From positions 3,596,001 through 3,660,000 of the forward strand of contig NZ_CP114767.1 of NCBI RefSeq assembly GCF_027359925.1: DNA of 64,000 bases, read 5' to 3'. The translations under genes were made by a program, and so were the position numbers. The notes under the pieces were generated by a model. That model was not told the origin of the DNA. It was given only the letters and a program-made list of their open reading frames with translations, and did not search any database. Source of the stretch: Hymenobacter canadensis (GTDB taxonomy: Bacteria > Bacteroidota > Bacteroidia > Cytophagales > Hymenobacteraceae). Below are positions 43,187 through 50,760 of this stretch, piece by piece; position 1 is the stretch's first letter, and the number at the start of each line of letters is the position of its first letter.

Positions 43187-44965
43187 TTGGACCCGACTAC
43201 TGCTACCCCCGCCAAATCCGGCAATATCTTCGACTGGCAGGTGCTACGCCGGTTGATGGTGTATGTGCGGCCCTACCGGCGCATCTTCTATTTGCTGGTG
43301 TTCCTGACCGTGGCCACGGCCGTACTGGGCACGCTGCGGCCTTTTCTCATCCAGCAGATGGTGGATGTGACCATTGAGCAGAGCGACTGGGTGGGGTTGA
43401 ACCGGGGCTTTGGCATTTTGCTGGTGCTGCTGGTGGCGCACGCCTTCGTGAGCTACCTCCAGACTTATTTCGGCGGCTGGCTGGGCCAGTACATCGTGCG
43501 CGACATCCGCGTGGATCTGTACAAGCACATCCTCAACCTGCGCCTGAAGTTCTTCGACCGCACGCCCATCGGCGTGCTCGTCACGCGCAACATTTCCGAC
43601 GTCGAGACGCTGTCCGACGTGTTCAGCGAGGGGCTGGCGGCCATGATCGGCGACATTCTGCAGATCGTGTTCATTATGGGCTTCATGTTCTACATCGACT
43701 GGCGCCTGACGCTGGTGAGCCTCTCCGTGATTCCGCCGCTGCTGTTCAGCACCTACGTGTTCAAGGAGAAGGTGAAACGCTCTTTTCAGGAGGTGCGCAC
43801 GGCCGTGGCCGGGCTCAACGCCTTCGTGCAGGAGCACCTGACGGGCATGAACGTGGTGCAGATTTTCAACAACGAGCAGCGCGAATACCGCAAGTTTCAG
43901 GCCCTCAACCAGGAGCATACCCGCGCCAACATCCGCTCGGTGCTCTACTACAGCATCTACTTTCCGGTGGCCGAAGTGCTGGCGGCGGTAGGGGTGGGGC
44001 TGCTGGTGTGGTACGCTGCGCAAGGTCAGATCGAGGGCACCATTTCCAAGGGCGCGCTCATCGCCTTCATCATGTACAATGCCCTGTTCTTCCGCCCCAT
44101 TCGCCAGATTGCCGACCGGTTCAACACGCTGCAGCTAGGCCTCGTGAGCACCGAGCGCCTGCTCAAGCTGCTCGACAGCCAGGAGTTCGTGCCCAACAAC
44201 GGTACGCTGGCTCCGGCCACGCTGCGCGGCGAAGTGGAGTTCGAAAACGTCTGGTTTGCCTACAACGACGAGGAGTGGGTGCTGCGCGACATCAGCTTCC
44301 GGGTAGAGCCCGGCCAGACCGTGGCCTTCGTGGGCGCTACCGGCGCCGGCAAAACCAGCATCATCAACCTGCTCAGCCGCTTCTACGACATCAACAAGGG
44401 CCACATCCGCATCGACGGCCAGGATCTACCCGCCTACGACCTGAGCGTGCTGCGCCGCCACATTGGGGTGGTGCTGCAGGATGTGTTCCTGTTTGCAGGC
44501 ACCATCCGCGACAACATCACGCTGGGCCACGAAGACATCACCGATGCCCAGATTTGGGAAGCCGCCGACCTAGTAGGCGCCCGGCGCTTCATCGAGCGGC
44601 TGCCCGAAGGCCTTGGATACCCCGTGATGGAGCGCGGCGCCACGCTGTCGGTGGGGCAGCGCCAGCTCATCAGCTTTGTGCGGGCCATGGTGTACCAGCC
44701 GGCCATCATCATTCTCGATGAAGCCACGTCGTCCGTCGACTCCGAAACCGAGGAGCTGATTCAGGAAGCCATCGAAAAGCTGATGCAGGGCCGCACCGCC
44801 CTCGTCATTGCACATCGCCTGAGCACCATCCAGAAAGCCGACCGCATCATCGTGCTTGACCGCGGCGAAATCAAGGAATCGGGCCGCCACGAGGAGCTGC
44901 TCCGCCAGGACGGCTACTACCGCCAGCTCTACCAGATGCAGTACAAAGACGTGCTGGCGCAGTAG
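43187..44965 (+). CDS. ABC transporter, fused permease-ATPase (exporter type)
   Basis: A 592-aa protein. A six-helix ABC exporter membrane domain (about 25-320) is followed by the nucleotide-binding domain, which has Walker A GATGAGKTS, signature LSVGQRQ (Val for Gly of LSGGQ) and Walker B IIILDEATSSVD. It works as a homo- or heterodimer exporting lipids, drugs or peptides. The substrate is unknown. No ATG is found near the domain start; TTG at 43187 (LDPTTATPAK as read) is the best start, and an internal ATG at 43256 would cut the conserved N-terminus. Confidence 0.88.
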   Translation: MDPTTATPAKSGNIFDWQVLRRLMVYVRPYRRIFYLLVFLTVATAVLGTLRPFLIQQMVDVTIEQSDWVGLNRGFGILLVLLVAHAFVSYLQTYFGGWLGQYIVRDIRVDLYKHILNLRLKFFDRTPIGVLVTRNISDVETLSDVFSEGLAAMIGDILQIVFIMGFMFYIDWRLTLVSLSVIPPLLFSTYVFKEKVKRSFQEVRTAVAGLNAFVQEHLTGMNVVQIFNNEQREYRKFQALNQEHTRANIRSVLYYSIYFPVAEVLAAVGVGLLVWYAAQGQIEGTISKGALIAFIMYNALFFRPIRQIADRFNTLQLGLVSTERLLKLLDSQEFVPNNGTLAPATLRGEVEFENVWFAYNDEEWVLRDISFRVEPGQTVAFVGATGAGKTSIINLLSRFYDINKGHIRIDGQDLPAYDLSVLRRHIGVVLQDVFLFAGTIRDNITLGHEDITDAQIWEAADLVGARRFIERLPEGLGYPVMERGATLSVGQRQLISFVRAMVYQPAIIILDEATSSVDSETEELIQEAIEKLMQGRTALVIAHRLSTIQKADRIIVLDRGEIKESGRHEELLRQDGYYRQLYQMQYKDVLAQ

Positions 44966-45073
44966 AAGTGAGAAAGTAGAGGCGAGAAGTGAGACCTTTG
45001 CTGACCCCATAGGCGTTTGCTCTCACTTCTGCCTCCTTGCTTCTCACTTCTTACCTCTACTTTCTCACTTCTA
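44964..45073. repeat. inverted repeat, 'agaagtgagaaag' family
   Basis: AGAAGTGAGAAAGTAGAGG at the left and CCTCTACTTTCTCACTTCT at the right are perfect complements. Imperfect GAGAAGTGAG units lie inside. It fills the gap between the ABC gene and the next gene. Confidence 0.85.
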
Positions 45074-45080
45074 TCACAAG

Positions 45081-45605
45081 ATGAACCGAATTTTCCTACT
45101 GCTTTCCCTGCTGCTGATTGTGGCCGCCGGCGTGGCCTACTACATGCTGGGTGGCCTGAAAAAAGCCGACGTGACGCTGGAAACCACCGCCCAGCCCATA
45201 TTCCTGGCGGGCCGCTACTTCGAGGGCCCGGCCAACAGCGAGCAGTTCGGCGACCTGACCCGCGAAGCCTACGAGCTGCGCACTTCCGGCAAGCTGCGCG
45301 GCACCTTCGGCAACCTGTTCTACAACGACCCCGCCAAGGCCAGCGACAACGCCAAGGTCTTCGTGGGCCTGATCCTCGACGATACCGTGTCGCAGCCGCT
45401 GCCGCCGGGCTACCGCCACCGCGTTTTTGCCGCCGGCCAGCGCGTGCTGCACGCCCGCATCGAAGCCAGCTACCTCGTGGCCCCCGACAAGCTCTACACC
45501 GGTGTGAAAGACTACGCCAACCAGAACAACCTCACCCTGCAGAACATCTACCTAGAGCGGTTCCCGACCACCGGCCCTGTGGAAGTGTGGGCTGTGGTGA
45601 AGTAA
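45081..45605 (+). CDS. membrane-anchored protein with possible GyrI-like fold
   Basis: A 174-aa protein. One N-terminal membrane helix (about 4-24, FLLLSLLLIVAAGVAYYML) is followed by a soluble domain. The domain has FLAGRYFEGP, GNLFYNDPAKASDNAKVFVG, YRHRVFAAGQRVLHARI and a closing ERFPTTGPVEVWAVVK. The alternation of strands and the closing string resemble GyrI/AraC effector-binding domains, but this is a guess from pattern. It is 115 bases after the ABC exporter with a repeat between. Confidence 0.7.
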   Translation: MNRIFLLLSLLLIVAAGVAYYMLGGLKKADVTLETTAQPIFLAGRYFEGPANSEQFGDLTREAYELRTSGKLRGTFGNLFYNDPAKASDNAKVFVGLILDDTVSQPLPPGYRHRVFAAGQRVLHARIEASYLVAPDKLYTGVKDYANQNNLTLQNIYLERFPTTGPVEVWAVVK

Positions 45606-45628
45606 GAATTGATAGTTAGCCGCAAATA

Positions 45629-45667
45629 CAACGGCCGCCTCATCCATCGGTTGAGGCGGCCGTTTCG
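45629..45667. terminator. hairpin terminator
   Basis: AACGGCCGCCTCA and TGAGGCGGCCGTT around TCCATCGGT, with a weak T-tract (TTTCGTT). It sits between the convergent genes. Confidence 0.7.
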
Positions 45668-45681
45668 TTAACGGCTAGCAA

Positions 45682-46371
45682 TTACTTGCCGCCAAGGTAA
45701 AATGAAGCGCCAATGTTAAGATATTGCAAGCCAAAGCTGGCGCCGAAACTGGAATTTTCCCTTCGCCACTCCTGCATCTGATCCGTTTTCTCTTGAACTG
45801 TTTTAGCACGATAGTAGCCAAGGTATCCTAGCGTCAGTTCCAACCCCAGCTTATTGGTTGGAAAGAAGACAAAACCTGGCGTGATGTTACTAGAGAATCC
45901 TCTATTATTATCCTTGACAACCTCAATTTCAGAGCTCGGAGTAATGCGCTCGTTTTCTGCACTGCCTTTCCGGTAGCTTGCATCCAGTTGACCATAAAAA
46001 GCTGCTTTCTCGCCTACCATTTTGTAGTAACGCACAAAAGGACCAACATAGGTAGATGAAGACCTGCCAGTAAGCTCATACTGATTTGAGGTAGCATATG
46101 GATCGTCATTTTTGTAGGACGATTTAGCTTTGCCGCGTTCAATGCCTCCCGCCAATCCTAGCGCCAGATTATCGGTTATAAAATAGCCAACTGTCGGTAC
46201 GATCCGAAAAGCTTGCTGGCTGTTTTCGAAGGCGTAAGAGCCGGAACTGATCTTTTCCTTAGAGGAATTGTACCCGACGTTGCCGCCAAGCAAAACGGTT
46301 CCGGCAGAGGTTTGCGCGTGGGCCGCTGTGGCCGCGCCAAGTAATAGCAAGCTGGTAGCGAGCTTTTTCAT
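45682..46371 (-). CDS. outer-membrane beta-barrel protein (OmpX/OprF-like fold)
   Basis: A 229-aa protein. Its signal peptide is MKKLATSLLLLGAATAAHAQ. An eight-strand-like beta-barrel follows, with TVLLGGNVGYNSSKE, FRIVPTVGYFITDNLALGLA, YVGPFVRYYKM and a closing LNIGASFYLGGK. It looks like the 'outer membrane beta-barrel protein' family common in Bacteroidota. The coding sequence is visibly richer in A+T than its neighbours and uses codons such as AAA, ATT and TTA more, which may mean recent transfer. The start is at 46371. Confidence 0.85.
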   Translation of the reverse strand: MKKLATSLLLLGAATAAHAQTSAGTVLLGGNVGYNSSKEKISSGSYAFENSQQAFRIVPTVGYFITDNLALGLAGGIERGKAKSSYKNDDPYATSNQYELTGRSSSTYVGPFVRYYKMVGEKAAFYGQLDASYRKGSAENERITPSSEIEVVKDNNRGFSSNITPGFVFFPTNKLGLELTLGYLGYYRAKTVQEKTDQMQEWRRENSSFGASFGLQYLNIGASFYLGGK

Positions 46372-46498
46372 ATAAAAAAGGATAAAAATGTACAGCGGCG
46401 GGCGCTGCAAGTATTAAGCCAGTGATATGTGTAGGGGAGGCTCGACGCTATAGACAGGTGGCTCTTACTCAGACTTTCAGTGCGTTATAAACGCAAAT

Positions 46499-46542
46499 AA
46501 AAAAGGCCCTGCTGAACATGTGTTCAGCAGGGCCTTTTTTTA
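46499..46542. terminator. bidirectional terminator of tRNA-Pro(TGG)
   Basis: AAAAGGCCCTGCTGAAC and GTTCAGCAGGGCCTTTT around ATGT. The A/T-tracts allow use on the minus strand after the tRNA. Confidence 0.9.
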
Positions 46543-46550
46543 AAACGAAG

Positions 46551-46624
46551 TCGGGGTGGCAGGATTCGAACCTGCGGCCTCCTGCTCCCAAAGCAGGCGC
46601 GATACCGGGCTACGCTACACCCCG
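46551..46624 (-). tRNA. tRNA-Pro (anticodon TGG)
   Basis: A 74-nt cloverleaf. The acceptor is CGGGGTG/CACCCCG. The anticodon stem CCTGC/GCAGG has loop TTTGGGA, giving anticodon TGG. The T arm contains GGTTCGAATCC. Discriminator A, no encoded CCA. Confidence 0.96.
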
Positions 46625-46675
46625 AACTGTGCCGTTGGTACGATGATCTGCACCGGGCAACTCAGTCGGTTTTGC

Positions 46676-46711
46676 CAAAAAAAGCCTCCGGGTGGGGTTC
46701 CCAGAGGCTTC
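46676..46711 (-). terminator. terminator of tRNA-Pro(GGG)
   Basis: On the minus strand, AAGCCTC and GAGGCTT flank TGGGAACCCCACCCG and are followed by a T-run (complement of 46677-46683). Confidence 0.78.
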
Positions 46712-46731
46712 TCGAACAAGAAATTCTTCGG

Positions 46732-46805
46732 TCGGAGTGGCAGGATTCGAACCTACGACCTCCAGCACCCCATGCTGGCGCGATACCAGGCTACGCTACA
46801 CCCCG
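46732..46805 (-). tRNA. tRNA-Pro (anticodon GGG)
   Basis: A 74-nt cloverleaf. The acceptor CGGGGTG pairs with CACTCCG through one G-U. The anticodon stem CCAGC/GCTGG has loop ATGGGGT, giving anticodon GGG. It is the second proline tRNA in tandem, with its own terminator. Confidence 0.95.
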
Positions 46806-47011
46806 ATAGAATTGAGACACAAAGGTAAGCGAAGAAGTGAGAGTTGCGCAATATCTGCCGAAGAAAATTGCGCCTGCAGCACAGATAGCCGGTTTTCAGC
46901 CCGTCATTGGCTCGCCAAATACCGTAAAGATGCCTCATATTCTGCAGCTTGCGACGCAACCTTGTCTTCCGGCAAACGCTGAAAAATATTCTGAAACAGC
47001 TAACGGCTCAT

Positions 47012-47054
47012 TAAAAAAGCCGCCGCGTCTGCAAAGCAGAAGCGGCGGCTTTTC
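47012..47054. terminator. terminator of the aldolase gene
   Basis: AAAAGCCGCCGC and GCGGCGGCTTTT with an inner TCTGC/GCAGA extension. On the minus strand it is followed by TTTAATGAG. Confidence 0.85.
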
Positions 47055-47073
47055 AGTGCAATTCTACCGCTGA

Positions 47074-48156
47074 CTAGGGACGGCGGTTGATGGCGTTCAG
47101 ATCTTCGAAAGCCTGCTTCAAGCGGGCTACAAAGGTTTTTTCGCCTTCGCGCAGCCATACGCGCGGGTCGTAGTACTTCTTGTTCGGCGAGTCGGCGCCG
47201 GATGGGTTGCCGATCTGGCCCTGCAGGAAGCCTTCGTTCTTCACGTAGTTGTTCTTGATGCCTTCCCAGAAAGCCCACTGCAGGTCGGTGTCGATGTTCA
47301 TCTTGATGGCACCGTAGCTGATGGCCTCGCGGATTTCCTCCTGGCTGGAGCCCGAGCCGCCGTGGAACACGAAATCAACGGGCTGGGGGCCGGTGTTGAA
47401 GTGCTCCTGCACGTAGAGCTGCGAGTTGTGCAGAATCTTGGGCTGCAGCTTCACGTTGCCGGGCTTGTATACGCCGTGCACGTTGCCGAAGGCCGCGGCC
47501 ACTGTGAAGCGCGGGCTTACTTCGCTCAGCTCCTTGTAGGCATAGGCCACTTCCGAAGGCTGGGTGTAGAGCTTGGAGCTGTCCACGTCGGAGTTGTCCA
47601 CGCCGTCTTCCTCGCCGCCGGTTACGCCCAGCTCGATTTCCAGCGTCATGCCGATTTTGGCCATGCGCTCCAGGTAGCGCTTGCAGATTTCGATGTTCTC
47701 CTCAATCGGCTCCTCCGACAGGTCGAGCATGTGCGAGCTGTAGAGCGGCTGGCCGTACTGGGCGAAGTGCTTTTCGCCGGCCGTCAGCAGGCCGTCGATC
47801 CAGGGTAGGAGCTTTTTGGCGGCGTGGTCGGTGTGCAGAATCACGGGCACATCGTAGAGCTCAGCCATGGCGTGCACGTGCTGCGCGCCGGAAATGGCAC
47901 CGGCAATGCTGGCGCGCTGGCCGTCGTTGGAAGGGTATTTGCCCGCGAAGAACTGGGCGCCGCCGTTGGAAAACTGAATGATAACCGGCGAATTTGCTTC
48001 GTGAGCGGCCTCCAAAACGGCATTTACCGTATTGGTGCCCGTCACGTTGACGGCCGGCAGCGCAAACGAATTCGCCTTGGCATATTGGAACAGGGATTGA
48101 ACTTCGTCGCCGTGCAGGACGCCGGCACGCAGCCCGGTCAGTGATTGTGCAGCCAT
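47074..48156 (-). CDS. fbaA: class II fructose-bisphosphate aldolase
   Basis: A 360-aa protein of the class IIA size. The zinc and substrate motifs present are VILHTDHAAKKLLPW, LEIELGVTGGEEDGVDN, AAFGNVHGVYKPGNV, VFHGGSGSS and GAIKMNIDTDLQWAF. It splits fructose-1,6-bisphosphate into two triose phosphates in glycolysis and works in reverse in gluconeogenesis. It is a single gene; its promoter is not recognised in the upstream region. Confidence 0.97.
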   Translation of the reverse strand: MAAQSLTGLRAGVLHGDEVQSLFQYAKANSFALPAVNVTGTNTVNAVLEAAHEANSPVIIQFSNGGAQFFAGKYPSNDGQRASIAGAISGAQHVHAMAELYDVPVILHTDHAAKKLLPWIDGLLTAGEKHFAQYGQPLYSSHMLDLSEEPIEENIEICKRYLERMAKIGMTLEIELGVTGGEEDGVDNSDVDSSKLYTQPSEVAYAYKELSEVSPRFTVAAAFGNVHGVYKPGNVKLQPKILHNSQLYVQEHFNTGPQPVDFVFHGGSGSSQEEIREAISYGAIKMNIDTDLQWAFWEGIKNNYVKNEGFLQGQIGNPSGADSPNKKYYDPRVWLREGEKTFVARLKQAFEDLNAINRRP

Positions 48157-48578
48157 TGCAGGAAAGATGGAGATGGAATTTGTGAGGCTTCGAACTTACT
48201 CACTTTCTGCTTAGCAGCCGCCATTGCCTGTCGTTGCGGCTCGTGCCGGTCCTGCCTGTAGCAAGGCATCTAACCATAGAATTTTTATTTTAAAATTATG
48301 ATAATCAGTTTCTTGTGGTTAGCATGGTTCCGTGCTTACACCTTCGTCGCTAACTATCGGGCTACCAGCTAGCTCCTCCACAAAATACCGGTCTGGGCTG
48401 GTTGGCGGCTTTGGGGTGAAGTGTGTATTGTACGGGGAGTGGCGATATGAAATATTGGGGAGATGGAATATTGAAAAATCTGATGGTGAGAACTTTACCA
48501 ATAGTGTAGCAGTCCGATGTGAATATTGGCTATCTTTACCGGATACTACCCCTCATCTTTTTCGCGTTAGGCGTGCGT
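48157..48578. other. intergenic stretch without a supported gene
   Basis: The 422 bases between the divergent aldolase and T9SS-tail genes must hold both promoters. A+T-rich parts lie near 48280-48305 and 48440-48545. TATCTTTA at 48533-48540 resembles a -7 box, but no -33 box with 19-base spacing is present. Short frames here show no protein features. Confidence 0.6.
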
Positions 48579-49118
48579 ATGAAAACACTCGTTACTCTCG
48601 TTTGCCTGGCAATTGCTACGGCATTGTCGATATCTGCTCAGGCCCAAACCAAGCCCTCCCCCAAGCCGGCCACCAAAAAGCCCTTGCCCACCGCCAAAAA
48701 GCCGGTGGCCGCCCGCCCAGGCGCGGCTAAGCCCGCGGCAAAACCGGTGGCGAAACCCGCCGTGCCGGCCGCCAAAAAGCCCACAGTAGCTGCCAAGCCC
48801 AAGCTGGAAGAAACTCCCGCCGGCCCGCCGGCCCTGGTCACCGACAAGATGGTGCAGCAGCCCACCAACACGGGCCCGCTGAAAGTGCGCGCCGAAGCCA
48901 ACCCCGTGACCAAGCGCCTCACGGTGCGTACCAACTCCAGCAACCCTACCCGCGTGGAAATCAATGGCCCCGATGGCCGCCCGGTGGTCACGCGCGACTT
49001 GCTCAACAGCAACGAAGTAGCTACGCTCGACGTGAGCAAGCTGCCGGCCGGCGCCTACCTGGTGCAGTGCACTTCCGGTGAGCGGCGGGGCATGAAGCGC
49101 GTGATGGTAGGCCGCTAA
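48579..49118 (+). CDS. secreted Lys/Pro/Ala-rich protein with a type IX sorting-like C-terminus
   Basis: A 179-aa protein. A signal peptide (MKTLVTLVCLAIATALSISA, cleavage near AQAQ) is followed by a basic low-complexity stretch with repeated AKKP and KPAAKP units (about 22-95). The C-terminal part at about 108-179 (LTVRTNSSNPTRVEINGPDG, then LDVSKLPAGAYLVQ) matches the type A T9SS C-terminal domain pattern. The basic region might bind DNA, lipids or the cell wall. The start is at 48579, not the ATG at 48519, because the signal peptide begins there. Confidence 0.82.
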   Translation: MKTLVTLVCLAIATALSISAQAQTKPSPKPATKKPLPTAKKPVAARPGAAKPAAKPVAKPAVPAAKKPTVAAKPKLEETPAGPPALVTDKMVQQPTNTGPLKVRAEANPVTKRLTVRTNSSNPTRVEINGPDGRPVVTRDLLNSNEVATLDVSKLPAGAYLVQCTSGERRGMKRVMVGR

Positions 49119-49138
49119 GATTAGGATCTTCATGATTG

Positions 49139-49174
49139 GAAAGCCCATTCGGTTTGCGCCGGATGGGCTTTTCT
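49139..49174. terminator. hairpin terminator
   Basis: AAAGCCCAT and ATGGGCTTT around TCGGTTTGCGCCGG, with TTC after. It lies just downstream of the T9SS-tail gene. Confidence 0.8.
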
Positions 49175-49220
49175 GTTACCCCGATTCAGCCGTTACTGGC
49201 TGATTGCCTATTTTTCCGGC

Positions 49221-50363
49221 ATGAGCATTCCGACGCTTTCTTACTGGGAGCACCAGACGTTTCTGCACGGCTTCGATGTGGTAGTCATCGGGGCTGGTTT
49301 GGTGGGACTTACGGCCGCGCTGCACCTGCGCCGCCTGCGCCCGGCGGCCCGCGTGCTGGTGTTGGAGCGCGACGTGCTGCCCAACGGCGCGAGTACCAAA
49401 AACGCCGGTTTCGCCTGCTTCGGCAGCGTGTCGGAGCTGCTGGAGCAGGAGGCGCGGGGCGGCACGGCCGCATTGCTGGCCGTGGTGCAGGCCCGCTGGG
49501 AAGGCCTAGCCGAACTGCGGGCCCTGCTCGGCGATGAGGCGCTGCAGTATCAGCCAGTAGGGGGCTACGAGCTGTTCCGGCCCGCTGAGGCCGAGCTGGC
49601 GGCCCGCTGCCGCGCCGCCCTGCCGTATTACAACGAGCTGCTGGCTCCCATTATCGGCCGCCCCGACGTGTTCCGCGACGCCACCGCGCAGGTGCCCGCC
49701 ACCGGCTTTGCCGGCGTCAGCGTCATGCTGGAGAATACGGCCGAAGGCGCGCTGCACACCGGCCGGCTGATGGAGGTGCTGCTGCGGCAGGCCTGGGCGG
49801 CCGGCGTGGTGGTGGTGCATGGCTGCGCGGCTCTGGCGTTGGAGCCGGGCCCGGCGCAGGTCCGTATGCGGACGCTGCTGGGCGAAATTCAGGCGCCGCA
49901 GGTGCTGCTGGCCACCAATGCCTTCAGCCAGCAGTTTTTTCCGGAGCTCGACGCGCAGCCCGGCCGCGGGCAGGTGCTGGTCACGGAGCCCATAGCCGGC
50001 CTGCACCTGCCCGGTACCTTCCACTACGACCGCGGCTACACCTACTTCCGCCAGATCGACGGCCGCATCCTGCTCGGCGGCGGCCGCAACCTTGATTTCG
50101 CCGCCGAAGCCACTACCAAGCCCGGTCTCACGCCCCGGGTGCAGCAGTATCTGGAGGAGCTGCTGCGCGAGGTAATCCTGCCCGGCCGCGCCGTGCGCAT
50201 CGACTACCGCTGGAGCGGCGTGATGGCCTTCGGGGCTGAGCTGGAGCCGATTGTGCGGCCCCTGGCGCCGGGCGTGTTCGGGGCACTGCGCTGCAACGGC
50301 ATGGGCGTGGCGCTGGGCGCCGGAGTGGGCCGCCGGGCGGCCGAGATGCTGGTCAGCGCGTAG
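49221..50363 (+). CDS. FAD-dependent oxidoreductase (DAO family)
   Basis: A 380-aa protein. The N-terminal Rossmann FAD motif is VVVIGAGLVGLTAALHLRR (about 20-38), and GASTKNAGFACFGS is near the active site. The substrate domain includes YTYFRQIDGRILLGGGRN, and the closing CNGMGVALGAGVGRRAA fits the D-amino-acid oxidase/GlpO/ThiO superfamily. Substrates are probably amino acids or amines. The start ATG (MSIPTLSYWE) fits related proteins that carry about 18 residues before the FAD motif. Confidence 0.9.
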   Translation: MSIPTLSYWEHQTFLHGFDVVVIGAGLVGLTAALHLRRLRPAARVLVLERDVLPNGASTKNAGFACFGSVSELLEQEARGGTAALLAVVQARWEGLAELRALLGDEALQYQPVGGYELFRPAEAELAARCRAALPYYNELLAPIIGRPDVFRDATAQVPATGFAGVSVMLENTAEGALHTGRLMEVLLRQAWAAGVVVVHGCAALALEPGPAQVRMRTLLGEIQAPQVLLATNAFSQQFFPELDAQPGRGQVLVTEPIAGLHLPGTFHYDRGYTYFRQIDGRILLGGGRNLDFAAEATTKPGLTPRVQQYLEELLREVILPGRAVRIDYRWSGVMAFGAELEPIVRPLAPGVFGALRCNGMGVALGAGVGRRAAEMLVSA

Positions 50364-50380
50364 TTAACCCAGGTAGCTGA

Positions 50381-50541
50381 GTAGCCCCGGAGGGGCGGTA
50401 TGTTGGTAGCACAATAGTCTTTAATAAGAACAGAGCCCCGGCGGGGCGACACCTGAACTGTGCGGCCAAGGTGTCGCCCCGCTGGGGCTTGCGGAATTGT
50501 TTAGGGGGGCTTCTACCTATATATCGCCCCTCCGGGGCTAC
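50381..50541. repeat. nested inverted repeat, 'agccccggaggggc' family
   Basis: Outer arms GTAGCCCCGGAGGGGCG (50381-50397) and its complement (50525-50541) enclose an inner inverted repeat. The inner unit starts AGCCCCGGCGGGGCGACACC at 50434 and ends near 50488 with one mismatch. Confidence 0.85.
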
Positions 50542-50608
50542 GCGGATGCTCCGCAACGTGGGTCAGCTAAACCAAGTTGTGCGGACGATGCGGCGGCCAT
50601 TGACAAGG

Positions 50609-50739
50609 GCTCCGGTCCGGAGGCTTCTTTCAGCCGTCGAGCCGGTCGTTGTTGGCACATCTGGCACGTCTTGGCAGACGCGGCCGCCTCGTTCACCCTG
50701 CGACCGGTCCGACGGCTGAAAGAGCCGCCGGACCGGAGC
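50609..50739. repeat. long inverted repeat, 'gctccggtccgg' type
   Basis: About 40-base arms, GCTCCGGTCCGGAGGCTTCT to the left and a complementary GGACCGGAGC to the right, with a few mismatches. It is placed just after the stop of the ABC exporter gene on the minus strand. The rest of 50364-50760 has no gene. Confidence 0.8.
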
Positions 50740-50760
50740 TTCTTCCGCAACTTGGATTAG

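Noticed and set aside
48319..48501. A 60-residue minus-strand frame in the aldolase/T9SS-tail gap
   Set aside because: Composition is unlike the genes here, there is no motif, and it covers the likely promoter of the plus-strand gene.
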